From CAVVWJ01 sp965652025 (lineage in GTDB: Bacteria > Gemmatimonadota > Gemmatimonadetes > Gemmatimonadales > GWC2-71-9), in contig CBFGTM010000006.1 of NCBI GenBank assembly GCA_965652025.1, positions 27,779 to 91,778 of the forward strand: DNA of 64,000 bases, in the 5' to 3' direction. Below the pieces are notes generated by a model, which saw only the letters and a list, made by a program, of their open reading frames with translations, did no database searches and was not told the origin of the DNA. The translations under genes and the position numbers were made by a program. Below, one piece after another: positions 48,866 through 57,978 of the stretch; positions within the stretch are counted from its first letter, which is position 1, and each line of letters starts with the position of its first letter.

Positions 48866-50312
48866 CCCTGCTTCGCCGCCTCCCCGCCGAGTGCTGTTCG
48901 TAACCGGCTCCCTGGCCGAGCCGGCATTGCGCCGGGTGCTGGACCAGATGGACCCGCCCTTCGAGTCCAGTGTCGCCGTTCTCCGCATCACGGTGGCCGC
49001 GCTGATGACTACGCCGTGGATCGCCCGCCATCTCGAAGTGCCCGCCGGCACCGATCTGGTCCTCATCCCAGGCCTCTGCGAAGGCGAAGTAACGCTGCTG
49101 ACCGACCGGTTTGGCGTGGCGGTGGAGAAAGGGCCCAAGGACCTCCGCGAGATTCCCGGATATTTCGGCCAGGCTGCGGTACTGCGGGACTACGGCAGCT
49201 ACTCGATCGAGATCCTGGCCGAGATCAACAACGCGCCCAAGCTGCCGCCCGAAGACGTCCGTGCCGCCGCGGAGTATTTCCGTAGCAGCGGGGCGGACAT
49301 CATCGATCTGGGATGCACCCCTGGAGTTCCCTTCCCCGGTCTTCCCAGCCTAGTTCGCCAGCTGCGGGAGGCCGGCATGCGGGTCAGCATCGACAGCTTC
49401 GATCCCGGCGAGATCCGCCAGGCGGTGGAGGCCGGAGCTGAACTGGTGCTGAGCGTCAACGGTTCCAATCTGGAGGTTGCCCGCCAACTGGCTGGCACCT
49501 CGGCGCGAGTGGTGGTCATTCCGGATTTTGGCGAGGGATTGGAGACGCTCGATCGCAGCATCGATGCGCTGGAGCGCTGGAGAGTGGGATATCTGATCGA
49601 TCCCATCATCGAGCCGATCGGCTTCGGATTCATGGCTTCGCTGGAACGCTATGCCGAGGTGCATCGCCGGTTCCCTACAGCGGCGCAGCTCATGGGTGTT
49701 GGCAACATTACCGAGCTGACCAGCGCCGACACTGCGGGGATCAATGCACTGCTGCTGGCCATCTGCGAGGAGGTGGGAGTGCGCGCGGTGCTGACGACCG
49801 AGGTGATCAACTGGGCCACAGGATCGGTGCGGGAGATCGACATCGCGCGCCGGCTGATGCACTACGCTGTTACCCATCGAGCCGTGCCCAAGGGAGTGGA
49901 CGACCGGCTCCTGACAATCAAGGACCCGGTGATTCTCGAGTACTCGGAGGCCGAGCTGCGGGAACTCCACGCGGCAGTCCGGGACCCGAACTTCCGGATC
50001 TTCACCGACCGGCAGACCATCACCGTCTTCAACAACGAGATCTTTGTCCGGGGCACGGACATTCAGGTCATCTTTTCCCAGCTCGGGGTGGACGAACCCA
50101 CCCATGCGTTCTACCTGGGGCGCGAGCTGTTGAAGGCCAAGCTCGCCATCACGTTGGGAAAGACCTATCGCCAGGAGGGCGCGCTGCGCTGGGGCTATCT
50201 CACTCCTCCCGATGATGTCAAATCGGAGCACGTGAAGCTGACTCAGCGGTCGCGCAGGGCGCGGGGGGCCGCCGGACAACGGAGTGCGGGTCCTCAGCGC
50301 GAGGAGGCGTGA
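48810..50312 (+). CDS. Dihydropteroate synthase-like protein (DUF6513 type)
   Basis: The 500-residue protein has an N-terminal domain (~35-160) unlike FolP, then a DHPS-like TIM barrel: RSSGADIIDLGCTPGVPFPGL, MRVSIDSFDPGEIRQAVEAGAELVLSVNGSN and QLMGVGNITELTSADTAGIN. A C-terminal extension (~380-470) follows. It probably joins a pterin diphosphate to the beta-RFAP-derived arylamine in H4MPT synthesis; a methylofuran condensation is the alternative. The first ~20 residues come from repeat R8. It overlaps pabB by 4 nt. Confidence 0.85.
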   Translation: MKTGSESADRLTDRPADVRPASPPPRRVLFVTGSLAEPALRRVLDQMDPPFESSVAVLRITVAALMTTPWIARHLEVPAGTDLVLIPGLCEGEVTLLTDRFGVAVEKGPKDLREIPGYFGQAAVLRDYGSYSIEILAEINNAPKLPPEDVRAAAEYFRSSGADIIDLGCTPGVPFPGLPSLVRQLREAGMRVSIDSFDPGEIRQAVEAGAELVLSVNGSNLEVARQLAGTSARVVVIPDFGEGLETLDRSIDALERWRVGYLIDPIIEPIGFGFMASLERYAEVHRRFPTAAQLMGVGNITELTSADTAGINALLLAICEEVGVRAVLTTEVINWATGSVREIDIARRLMHYAVTHRAVPKGVDDRLLTIKDPVILEYSEAELRELHAAVRDPNFRIFTDRQTITVFNNEIFVRGTDIQVIFSQLGVDEPTHAFYLGRELLKAKLAITLGKTYRQEGALRWGYLTPPDDVKSEHVKLTQRSRRARGAAGQRSAGPQREEA

Positions 50313-51793
50313 CCACTTTTTCCCCTTTGGTGGAGCCGCTGGGAAAGGCCCCCGAACCGATCGAGGTGGCCGCCCGGTTTGCCGATCTACCCGGGCTGCT
50401 GTTCCTGGATAGTGCGGCCCACCAGCACAGTGACGCCCAGTACTCCTTCCTCAGTGCTGATCCCCCGGTCGTCGTGCGCAGCAAGGGACTGCTCACGGAG
50501 CTACGGGAGGCCCACCCAAAGTGGAGTCCCGTCTCCGGCGATGCCGTCAGCGCGGGCCGACGTCTCCTGCCGGTGGACCCAATCCCCCCTCTCTCGGGCC
50601 TGCCTCCGTTCCAGGGAGGCTTAGCCGGATACATCGGCTACGACTGGGGTGCAGTGCTGGAGCGGCTTCCCCGGACCCGGTATGACGATCTGGCCATTCC
50701 GGATGTGATCCTGGGTCTGTACGACTGGGTGATCGCCTGGGATCACCGGCTGGATGCAGCCTGGCTGATCTCCACCGGTCTTCCCGCCACCGGCCCCGAG
50801 CGGGAGCAGCGAGCCCGGGATCGACTGGCAATGGTTCAGGAGCGGCTAAGACATCAGCCCGCCGGGGCAGTCGGGGGGCAGCGGAGCTTGGTCACCTCCG
50901 GGGAACCGTCGGGAGCAGCCCCTACCTATCCGGTCACCGGCGGCGACGCCGAACAGCTGGCACTCCGCTCCACCTTTACCCATCGCGGATACCTGGATGC
51001 GGTCTCCCGAGTTCGGGAGTACATCGTCGCGGGAGACATCTTTCAGGCCAATCTTTCCCAGCGGTTCGAAACCACGCTGCCGGAACCGCCCTTTCACCTC
51101 TACCGCCGACTGCGGCAGTGGAATCCCGCTCCTTTCGCGGCCTATCTCGACTGGGGGGACCTTCAGGTGCTCAGCGCCTCGCCCGAACGCTTTCTGCGGC
51201 TCGACGGGGAGCGCCGCCAGATCGAGACTCGTCCGATCAAGGGCACTCGCCCTCGCGGACTGGGTCCCATGCACGATGCCGCCCTGGGTCGTGCGCTGGC
51301 GGAGAGCGAGAAGGATCGGGCGGAGAACGTGATGATTGTCGACCTGCTGCGGAACGATCTCTCCCGGGTGTGCCGGCCGGGCTCGGTCCGGGTTCCCGAG
51401 CTCTTCGCGTTGGAGCATCACCCCACGGTTCACCACCTCGTCTCCACCGTGGTCGGCGAGCTGGCGCCCTCGGCGGACGCCGTCGATCTGATCCGCGCCG
51501 CCTTTCCCGGAGGCTCCATTACCGGCGCGCCTAAGGTTCGGGCCATGGAAATCATTGCCGAGCTGGAGCCGACGCAGCGGGGTGTGTATTGCGGTTCCAT
51601 CGGCTATTTGAGCGCCACTGGGGCCATGGATACCAGCATTGTCATTCGAACCTATCTGGTACTCCGAGGCCAGGTATACTTTCAGGCCGGAGGGGGCATC
51701 GTGGCCGACTCGGATCCCGAGCTGGAGTATCGGGAGACCCTGGACAAGGCGCGGGGGTTGATCGAGACGTTAGTGCAGGCGCGCGACCAATGA
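50309..51793 (+). CDS. pabB: Aminodeoxychorismate synthase component I
   Basis: The 494-residue chorismate-binding enzyme has YIVAGDIFQANLSQRF, SPERFLRLDGERRQIETRPIKGTRPRG, DLLRNDLSRVCRPGSVRV and GGSITGAPKVRAMEIIAELE. These fit PabB/TrpE; the KGT and GAPK motifs plus the neighbours point to PabB. p-Aminobenzoate is the substrate of MptG, encoded at the end of the same operon. The GTG start overlaps the DHPS-like stop and has GAGGAGG upstream. Confidence 0.9.
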   Translation: MTTFSPLVEPLGKAPEPIEVAARFADLPGLLFLDSAAHQHSDAQYSFLSADPPVVVRSKGLLTELREAHPKWSPVSGDAVSAGRRLLPVDPIPPLSGLPPFQGGLAGYIGYDWGAVLERLPRTRYDDLAIPDVILGLYDWVIAWDHRLDAAWLISTGLPATGPEREQRARDRLAMVQERLRHQPAGAVGGQRSLVTSGEPSGAAPTYPVTGGDAEQLALRSTFTHRGYLDAVSRVREYIVAGDIFQANLSQRFETTLPEPPFHLYRRLRQWNPAPFAAYLDWGDLQVLSASPERFLRLDGERRQIETRPIKGTRPRGLGPMHDAALGRALAESEKDRAENVMIVDLLRNDLSRVCRPGSVRVPELFALEHHPTVHHLVSTVVGELAPSADAVDLIRAAFPGGSITGAPKVRAMEIIAELEPTQRGVYCGSIGYLSATGAMDTSIVIRTYLVLRGQVYFQAGGGIVADSDPELEYRETLDKARGLIETLVQARDQ

Positions 51794-52464
51794 TTCTACT
51801 AATCGACAACTACGACTCCTTCGTCTATAATCTGGCCCGTTACGTTCAGGAGCTGGGGGAAACCCCGCTCGTGCGGCGCCATGACGCCGTCGATCCCGAC
51901 GACATCCTCCGGCTTCAGCCTTCCCACATCATCATTTCGCCGGGCCCGTGCTCACCCAAAGAGGCCGGGGTCTCCACTGAGGTGGTCCAGCGGCTGGGGG
52001 CCGAGGTCCCGATCCTGGGAGTCTGTCTGGGTCACCAGTGCATCGGAGCAGCCTACGGAGGGGAGATCGTACGCGCGGGCCGCCCAATGCACGGCAAGAT
52101 CTCGCGCATCCATCACACTGGACAAGGCATCTTCGCGGGACTGCCGAATCCGTTCATCGCCACCCGCTACCACTCGCTGGTGATTGCGCCGGCGTCGGTA
52201 CCTCCTGCTCTGGTCGTGACCGCCACTTCCGAGGACGGGGAGATCATGGCGGTGCAGCACACGGAACATCCGGTGTACGGGGTGCAGTTTCATCCAGAGT
52301 CAGTCCTGACCGAGCACGGCTACCGATTGCTCGATCATTTCCTCCACGGCGTCCCCGATACACCCCGTCCGGTGCCGCAGGCCGCCGACGGGGCGCTGGT
52401 ATCAACAGCTCCCGACCGCGACACTCTTGCCTCCGCGCCCCCGCCGGTCGAACTGGTCCGGTGA
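51790..52464 (+). CDS. pabA: Aminodeoxychorismate synthase glutamine amidotransferase
   Basis: The 224-residue class I amidotransferase begins ILLIDNYDSFVYNLARYVQELG. It has the nucleophile Cys in GVCLGHQCIG and the His-Glu pair in VQFHPESVLTEHG. It supplies ammonia to PabB. The last ~35 residues form a Pro/Ala-rich tail not found in PabA. The ATG overlaps the pabB stop by 4 nt. Confidence 0.92.
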   Translation: MILLIDNYDSFVYNLARYVQELGETPLVRRHDAVDPDDILRLQPSHIIISPGPCSPKEAGVSTEVVQRLGAEVPILGVCLGHQCIGAAYGGEIVRAGRPMHGKISRIHHTGQGIFAGLPNPFIATRYHSLVIAPASVPPALVVTATSEDGEIMAVQHTEHPVYGVQFHPESVLTEHGYRLLDHFLHGVPDTPRPVPQAADGALVSTAPDRDTLASAPPPVELVR

Positions 52465-53006
52465 TCATCGAGACGATCGTCACCACAGTAGACGGCCAGG
52501 GTGTCATCAACTTCGCCCCCATGGGAGTCGAGTGGGGTGATGAGATCATCGTCCTCAAGCCCTTTCTCGAGACCACTACCTACCGCAACCTGAGCACCAG
52601 CCGGATGGCAGTCGTGAATCTGACCGATGACGCCATGCTGTTTGCGCAGGGAGCGATTTCCAGCCCTCAGTTTCCCTCCTTGCCCGCCAGCGTGGTGACC
52701 GGATTCGTACTCGAAGCGGCCTGTTCCTGGAGGGAGCTCGAAGTGCTCTCGGTCGATGCTACCCCGCCCCGGTCCCGGATCGAGGCCCGGGTGGTGCACC
52801 GAGGCTTTCGCCGGGAGTTCATCGGGTTCAACCGGGCCCGCCATGCCGTACTGGAAGCGGCCATCCTGGCCACCCGGACTCATCTCATTCCTGCCGACCA
52901 GATCCGGGAGGAGTATGTGAAGCTCCAGGTGATCGTGGACAAGACCGCGGGCCCCCGGGAGCAGGAGGCCATGCAGCTGCTGACCCAGTATGTCCAGTCC
53001 AGATAG
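52461..53006 (+). CDS. DUF447 family protein (OrfY-like)
   Basis: The 181-residue protein begins IIETIVTTVDGQGVINFAPMGVEWGDEIIVLKPF and continues TYRNLSTSRMAVVNLTDDAMLFAQGA, a flavin-reductase-like split-barrel pattern of DUF447. The family occurs with methanopterin genes in archaea and methylotrophic bacteria; its activity is unknown. The GTG overlaps the pabA stop, and the 3' end overlaps mptG by 17 nt. Confidence 0.85.
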   Translation: MIIETIVTTVDGQGVINFAPMGVEWGDEIIVLKPFLETTTYRNLSTSRMAVVNLTDDAMLFAQGAISSPQFPSLPASVVTGFVLEAACSWRELEVLSVDATPPRSRIEARVVHRGFRREFIGFNRARHAVLEAAILATRTHLIPADQIREEYVKLQVIVDKTAGPREQEAMQLLTQYVQSR

Positions 53007-53946
53007 CATCTTCGTCGAGGCGCCGGCTCGGCTCCACTTCGGGGTGCTGGATCTTCGAGGACAATTGGGTCGCTGTTTCGGGGGACTGGGCGCCGCCATC
53101 CCGTCTCCCTCACTGCTCCTGGAGGTCTCCGGAGCTGACCGGATTTCTGCGGAGGGGCCCGATAGTGAGCGGGCGGTCGAGTTTGCCGAGCGGTGGTTGC
53201 GATACCACGGACTGACCGGGGGAGCTCACCTCACTATCCAACGCGCCATCCCCAGTCACTCCGGGCTGGGGTCCGGGACTCAGCTGGCGCTGGCGGTGGC
53301 TCGCGGGCTGAGCGAGCTCCACAGTGTGTCGGCCGGCCCCGGGGAGCTGGCCCGGGCGACCGGCCGAGGCAAGCGCTCGGCTATCGGCACGTGGGCCTTC
53401 GGATTGGGCGGATTCATCGTCGAAGGGGGACGCCGGCCCGGCTCCGACACGATTGCCCCGCTGCTGACTCGCTTCCCGATTCCCGATGACTGGCGCTATG
53501 TGCTCGCCGTGCCGGATGGCGGGCGGGGGCTGAGTGGCGAGGCCGAAGCACTGGCCTTCGAGCAGCTTCCGCCGCCGCCTCAGGGCGAGGTGGAGCGCGT
53601 CGCCCATATCGTGCTCATGCAGCTACTTCCCGCCCTGGTTGAAGCCGACCTCCCCAGTTTCGGGGCGGCGCTGTCGCAGGTTCAGCGGATTACCGGTGCC
53701 TGGTTCGCTCCCCAGCAGGGCGGCGTCTTTGCCCCCGGGCCCACCGAGCACCTGGTGTCGGCGATGGCCGCGCGGGGAGCCCTGGGCGTGGGTCAGAGCT
53801 CCTGGGGGCCAGCCGCATACGGGCTGGTAAGTGGCCAAGCCGCAGCGGAAAAGCTGGCCCAGCAGGTCCGGGGCGCTCTGGGGTCTCGGGGAGAGGTTTT
53901 CCACGACAAATTCGCCGCCCAGGGAGCCCGGGTTTGGGGCCCTTGA
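52990..53946 (+). CDS. mptG: Beta-ribofuranosylaminobenzene 5'-phosphate synthase
   Basis: MptG catalyses the first committed step of methanopterin synthesis, joining p-aminobenzoate to PRPP with loss of CO2. The 318-residue GHMP-fold protein has FVEAPARLHFGVLDLRGQLGR, IPSHSGLGSGTQLALAVARG (GHMP loop), RGKRSAIGTWAFGLGGFIVEGG and QSSWGPAAYGLV. It ends the pterin operon right before the xoxF promoter. Confidence 0.93.
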   Translation: MSSPDSIFVEAPARLHFGVLDLRGQLGRCFGGLGAAIPSPSLLLEVSGADRISAEGPDSERAVEFAERWLRYHGLTGGAHLTIQRAIPSHSGLGSGTQLALAVARGLSELHSVSAGPGELARATGRGKRSAIGTWAFGLGGFIVEGGRRPGSDTIAPLLTRFPIPDDWRYVLAVPDGGRGLSGEAEALAFEQLPPPPQGEVERVAHIVLMQLLPALVEADLPSFGAALSQVQRITGAWFAPQQGGVFAPGPTEHLVSAMAARGALGVGQSSWGPAAYGLVSGQAAAEKLAQQVRGALGSRGEVFHDKFAAQGARVWGP

Positions 53947-53963
53947 GCTGGCCCGGAATCTGA

Positions 53964-53992
53964 TTGACAGTTCTTTTTTCGAGATGTATACT
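53964..53992 (+). promoter_or_regulatory. Strong promoter of the xoxF operon
   Basis: TTGACA (53964-53969), an exact 17-nt spacer and TATACT (53987-53992) differ from the sigma70 consensus by one base. It begins 17 nt after the mptG stop. The predicted transcription start is near 53999, giving a leader of about 635 nt before xoxF. Confidence 0.75.
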
Positions 53993-54633
53993 GGCCTCTC
54001 TAAGCTACCAGCAATCGGCGACTTGGCAGATCAACCAGGGTCCCGCTCAGTCAGTCGCGCTGACCCTCCCACGGGGACGAGCCCCGAGACTTTGGCGGCG
54101 TCATGATGCAATGGAATGCTGCCTCCCCAAATGCAGTCACTTACTGGAACACGAAAGGTTCGGCAACGCCCTGAGGAATGTGATGGGATCGTTCCGGCTT
54201 GGTGGCACGAACTGCGGAGTATCAATTTCGCGGCGTATAGGCTGGGCGCGGGTTCGCTGGCCTGAAGGGCCGTGGCGCTACCCCAATATCAGGTGGCAGC
54301 AGCCCTCGTCGTCTCGTGGTTCTTCCCTGTTTTCAGTGTCCCCATCTTCATCTCATCTTCGCGCGGTCAGCGTCCCTCCTCCGGGCCGCGCATCGAAGTC
54401 CATCCAACGAACCGCGGTGCCGCCGGGCTGTTCCCGGACCCGCACCGGGTTCCGCCGATGGATGCTCCCGACGGTCGAGCGCGGGCCTCCAGCCGCAGCA
54501 GCGTTTGAACGGTCGGTGTTGTAGTACGGCCCGGGCCGGCTCTCGGGACTTGAACCCTTCGCCGCCCGACCTAGCCAACGGTAGCATCGATGGAAAGTCA
54601 GTAGGAGAGTCACCCTTTTCCCTGAGGTCTGTT
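53993..54633 (+). promoter_or_regulatory. Long untranslated leader upstream of xoxF
   Basis: About 635 nt separate the promoter from the xoxF ATG. The open frames inside read as low-complexity Arg/Ser/Pro peptides and none looks like a protein. Several hairpins are visible: CGGGG-ACGAG-CCCCG (54072-54086), GGGTC...GACCC (54039-54067), and a GGCCCGGGCC palindrome near 54528. A T-arm-like stretch lies near 54541-54562 but does not fold as a tRNA. A structured regulatory RNA or a degenerate gene are both possible. Confidence 0.5.
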
Positions 54634-56445
54634 ATGAACCATGTTGCGCAGAAGGTAGTGTCTGGCGGACTCGCTGCGGGGCTGTTGCTAACCGTAGCGT
54701 TGTCGGCCAGCGCCCAACAGGCGCGGTCCGGGGCTTGGACCTACGATGCGCCCGAGGGCGAATGGCACATGACCGGTCGGGATTACAGCTTGCAGCGGTT
54801 CAGCCCGCTCAAGCAGATCTCGACCTCCAACGTGGCCGAGCTCCGGCCGGTCTGGTCGTTCTCGACCGGGACGCTTCGGGGACACGAGGGCAATCCGCTC
54901 GTGATCGGCAACGTGATGTATGTGCACACCAGCTTCCCGAACATTGTGTACGCGCTCGATCTCTCCAAGCCGGGCGCGCCGCAGATCTGGAAGCATGTGC
55001 CCAACCAGTCGCCGGATGCGATTCCAATCGCCTGTTGCGACCTGGTGAACCGGGGCACCGCCTACCACAAGAGCGGCAAGATCTTCATTCAGCTGCTGCA
55101 GGGTGAGCTGCTCGCGCTCGATGCCAAGACCGGCAAAGAGCTGTGGAAGGCCAAGAACGCCGACTACAAGCAGGGCAGCACCATGACCAACGCGCCGATC
55201 GTCATCAAGGACCTCGTCATTGCAGGTATCTCGGGCGGCGAGTTCGGCGTCCGCGGCCGGGTGACGGCGTACAACGTGAACGACGGCAAGGAAGTCTGGC
55301 GTGGCTACAGCACCGGCCCGGACAGCGAAGTCCTCATCGAGGGCGACGCGAACGCCAACTATCCTTCCCACAAGGGCAAGGATCTCGGCGTCTCGACCTG
55401 GCAGGGTGACGAGTGGAAGCGGGGCGGCGGCACCACCTGGGGCTGGTACTCTTACGACCCCGAGCTGAACCTCTTCTACTATAGCACCGGAAACCCGGGC
55501 ACCTGGAACCCCGATCAGCGTCCGGGCGACAACAAGTGGTCGATGACCATCTTCGCCCGCAACCCGGACAACGGGAAGGTGAAGTGGGCCTATCAGATGA
55601 CGCCCCACGATGAGTGGGACTATGACGGCGTCAACGAGAACGTGCTGTTCGAGAGCGGTGGCAAGAAGCTGCTGGCGCACTTCGACCGTAACGGCTTCGG
55701 CTACACCCTCGACCGCACCAACGGGAAGGTCCTGGTGGCGCAGCCCTATGGTCCGGTCAACTGGGCCAAGCGGGTCGACCTGACCACCGGCGTGCCGGAG
55801 AAGGATCCCAAGTACGGCACCACCTCGAAGAAGAACACCGAGGGCATCTGCCCCGCGGCGATCGGCTTCAAGGATCAGCAGCCGGCGGCGTTCTCGCCGA
55901 TGACGAACCTCTTCTACGTCCCGGCCAACCACATCTGCATGGACTATGAAGGGGTAGAAGTGAAGTACACCGCCGGTCAGCCGTACGTGGGCGCGATCGT
56001 GCGGATGTTCCCGGGCCCCGGCGGCCACCGCGGGAATTTCATCGCCTGGGATCCGATGAAGGGCAAGGCCGTATGGCAGAACAAGGAGAACCTCGCGGCC
56101 TACGGCGGGGCGCTCACCACCGCGGGTGGTCTGGTCTTCTACGGCACCATGGAAGGCTGGCTCAAGGCGCTTGACCAGAAGACCGGCAAGACCTTGTGGC
56201 AGTACAAGACCCCATCGGGCATCATTGGCAACCCGATGACCTACAACGCGCCCGATGGCCAGCAGTATGTGGCCGTGCTCTCGGGCATCGGCGGCTGGGC
56301 CGGTATCGGCGTGGCTGCGGGCATCGGCGCCGAAGATCCGACCGCTGGTCTGGGCGCGCTCGGCGCGTTCGGCGATGCGGGGAACTTCAGCACCCAGGGT
56401 GGCGTGCTGACCGTGTTCGGCCTCAAGAACATGGCCGCGAAGTAA
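54634..56445 (+). CDS. xoxF: Lanthanide-dependent PQQ methanol dehydrogenase
   Basis: XoxF oxidises methanol to formaldehyde in the periplasm with PQQ and a rare-earth ion. The 603-residue length and signal peptide (cleavage near ASAQQ) are typical. Metal ligands are Glu203 in GGEFGVRG, Asn287 in STGNPGTWN, and Asp329 and Asp331 in DEWDYDG. The second Asp, replaced by Ala in calcium-dependent MxaF, marks the lanthanide type. The adjacent Cys134-Cys135 (IACCDLVNRG) forms the ring disulfide over PQQ. The ATG has GAGG at 6 nt. Confidence 0.96.
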   Translation: MNHVAQKVVSGGLAAGLLLTVALSASAQQARSGAWTYDAPEGEWHMTGRDYSLQRFSPLKQISTSNVAELRPVWSFSTGTLRGHEGNPLVIGNVMYVHTSFPNIVYALDLSKPGAPQIWKHVPNQSPDAIPIACCDLVNRGTAYHKSGKIFIQLLQGELLALDAKTGKELWKAKNADYKQGSTMTNAPIVIKDLVIAGISGGEFGVRGRVTAYNVNDGKEVWRGYSTGPDSEVLIEGDANANYPSHKGKDLGVSTWQGDEWKRGGGTTWGWYSYDPELNLFYYSTGNPGTWNPDQRPGDNKWSMTIFARNPDNGKVKWAYQMTPHDEWDYDGVNENVLFESGGKKLLAHFDRNGFGYTLDRTNGKVLVAQPYGPVNWAKRVDLTTGVPEKDPKYGTTSKKNTEGICPAAIGFKDQQPAAFSPMTNLFYVPANHICMDYEGVEVKYTAGQPYVGAIVRMFPGPGGHRGNFIAWDPMKGKAVWQNKENLAAYGGALTTAGGLVFYGTMEGWLKALDQKTGKTLWQYKTPSGIIGNPMTYNAPDGQQYVAVLSGIGGWAGIGVAAGIGAEDPTAGLGALGAFGDAGNFSTQGGVLTVFGLKNMAAK

Positions 56446-56463
56446 GCTGGATCGTCCTGGCCG

Positions 56464-56486
56464 GGCCGGAGCTTTTCCTTCCGGCC
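56464..56486 (+). other. Hairpin between xoxF and xoxJ
   Basis: GGCCGGA (56464-56470) pairs with TCCGGCC (56480-56486) around a T-rich loop. No T-run follows on the plus strand, so it is not a clear terminator. It could lower readthrough or protect the xoxF mRNA, giving more XoxF than XoxJ. Confidence 0.45.
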
Positions 56487-56580
56487 TCGGCTCGGGATAC
56501 ATTACGAGTGTGAGAGACGGCGTCGGGCTGCTGTTCGCTCCGGCGCCGTTTCCTTCTTTCACCCCCAGAGCCCGACGTCT

Positions 56581-57507
56581 ATGTCCTCCGCATCTCTGTT
56601 TCGATTCCTGGTCCCGGCCCTCATCCTGGCCATGGCGAGCTCGAGCCTTGCCGCCCAGCTCCGGCCCAACATTGAGAAGCCCGGTGTGCTGCGGGTTTGC
56701 GCCGACCCCGACAACATGCCCCTCTCCAATCAGAAGGGAGAGGGTTACGAGCAGAAAATCGCCCAGCTGATCGCCAAGGAGTGGAACTCGAAGGTCGAGT
56801 ATGCCTGGTGGCCGGTGCGGCGCGGGTTCTTCAGCCGGGCCCTGAACGGACGCTATTGCGATGTCGCCATTCAGGCTCCAGCCGGGTTGGACATGGCCGG
56901 AGTCACCAAGCCGTATTTCCGATCCGGCTACGTGTTCGTCACCCGCAAGGACAGGGGGCTCGACATCAAGTCCCTGGCGGATCCCCGCCTCAAGAAGCTC
57001 AAGATCGGGGTCAATCTTTTGAACTCCGACGCGGAGAACACTCCCCCCGCCATGGCACTGAGCCAGTACGGGGTCGTCGGGAACCTGGTCGGCTTCACCA
57101 CCTTCTACAGCGATAGCGCGCGTCCCGAGGACATCGTGAATGCGGTAGCCAAGAAGGACGTCGATGTCGCCATCGTGTGGGGCCCTCTGGCCGGCTACTT
57201 CGTCAAGAAGTCCGCGGTGCCGCTCGCTCTGCAGCCCCTCCCCGAGCGCGATTCCTTGAGCCCTGACTTTCAGTTTCAGTACAACATCGGCTTGGGGGTA
57301 CGCCGCCGCGACCAAGCGCTCCGGGACAGTCTCCAAAGCACGCTTGACCGAAAGGGCCCCGAGATCCAGGCCATCCTCAAGCAGTACGCCGTGCCGGTTT
57401 TTCCGGTGAAGCAGGAAGGCGATGGCGATGCCGATGACGACGACAAGCCCAAGGCCGCGGCGCCCCTGCCTCCCCCAAAGGACTCCACCCGGGATTCCAC
57501 CCGATAG
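56581..57507 (+). CDS. xoxJ: XoxJ-like periplasmic substrate-binding-fold protein
   Basis: The 308-residue secreted protein (signal near LILAMASSSLAAQ) has the SBP_bac_3-like pattern of MoxJ/XoxJ: VLRVCADPDNMPLSNQKGEGYEQKIAQLIA, AWWPVRRGFFSRALNGRYCDVAIQ, TKPYFRSGYVFVTRKDRGLDI and DVAIVWGPLAGYFVKKS. XoxJ assists methanol dehydrogenase maturation; details are debated. It ends with an acidic/proline-rich tail. It lies 135 nt after xoxF. Confidence 0.9.
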   Translation: MSSASLFRFLVPALILAMASSSLAAQLRPNIEKPGVLRVCADPDNMPLSNQKGEGYEQKIAQLIAKEWNSKVEYAWWPVRRGFFSRALNGRYCDVAIQAPAGLDMAGVTKPYFRSGYVFVTRKDRGLDIKSLADPRLKKLKIGVNLLNSDAENTPPAMALSQYGVVGNLVGFTTFYSDSARPEDIVNAVAKKDVDVAIVWGPLAGYFVKKSAVPLALQPLPERDSLSPDFQFQYNIGLGVRRRDQALRDSLQSTLDRKGPEIQAILKQYAVPVFPVKQEGDGDADDDDKPKAAAPLPPPKDSTRDSTR

Positions 57508-57558
57508 CCTTGGCCCACCTCACCCCTCTACCTCAAGGGAAAGGATCGCAACCCACGT

Positions 57559-57975
57559 ATGGACCGAGCCAGGCAGGTCTTGTTCACTCTGCTCGCCCTG
57601 ACCGCGTCGACGTCCAATGCCGTCGCGCAGGAGCTCAGGGATCAGTACCACCAGGCCCCGCGTGATACAGTTTCCCAGGAGGTCTACAATGGGTGGAAGC
57701 AGTTCAATCTGAACTGCGCGCGGTGCCACGGCGAGGACGTGCAGGGCACCACCATTGCACCCCATCTCATCCTCTCCCTCAAGCCCGATGGTCCGATCAA
57801 TACCAAGGAGCTGTTCATCCAGACGGTCTGTGCCGGCCGACCCGCCAAAGGAATGCCGTCCTGGTGTGCCCTCGGGATGGAGATGCCCAACATCGAGAAG
57901 ATCTACGCCTACGTGAAGGGTCGCAGCGATGCCAAGATCGGCCCGGGCCGCCCGGCCGTGAAAGCGAGCAGCTAG
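57559..57975 (+). CDS. xoxG: Cytochrome c, XoxG-like
   Basis: The 138-residue protein has a signal peptide and one haem site CARCH (Cys53, Cys56, His57). The likely axial Met is in AKGMPSW (Met99), flanked by Cys91 and Cys103, which may form a disulfide. XoxG accepts electrons from XoxF and passes them to the oxidase chain. Position 51 nt after xoxJ supports the role. It is shorter than many XoxG proteins. Confidence 0.88.
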   Translation: MDRARQVLFTLLALTASTSNAVAQELRDQYHQAPRDTVSQEVYNGWKQFNLNCARCHGEDVQGTTIAPHLILSLKPDGPINTKELFIQTVCAGRPAKGMPSWCALGMEMPNIEKIYAYVKGRSDAKIGPGRPAVKASS

Positions 57976-57978
57976 GTC

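Noticed and set aside
53964..54524. 186-codon open frame in the xoxF leader
   Set aside because: It starts within the promoter, reads as Arg/Ser/Pro-rich low complexity, and has no ribosome-binding site or recognisable motif.
54541..54562. tRNA T-arm-like sequence on the minus strand (GGGTTCAAGTCCC) in the xoxF leader
   Set aside because: Only three of five T-stem pairs form, and no acceptor, D or anticodon arm could be found at the right distances.
56464..56486. Intrinsic terminator after xoxF
   Set aside because: The stem is good but no T-run follows on the plus strand; it was kept only as a hairpin.
54688..57336. 882-codon antisense frame opposite xoxF and xoxJ
   Set aside because: It is a mirror of two clearly recognised genes; high GC content at third positions keeps antisense frames open. 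The Asp/Val/His-rich translation has no domain.
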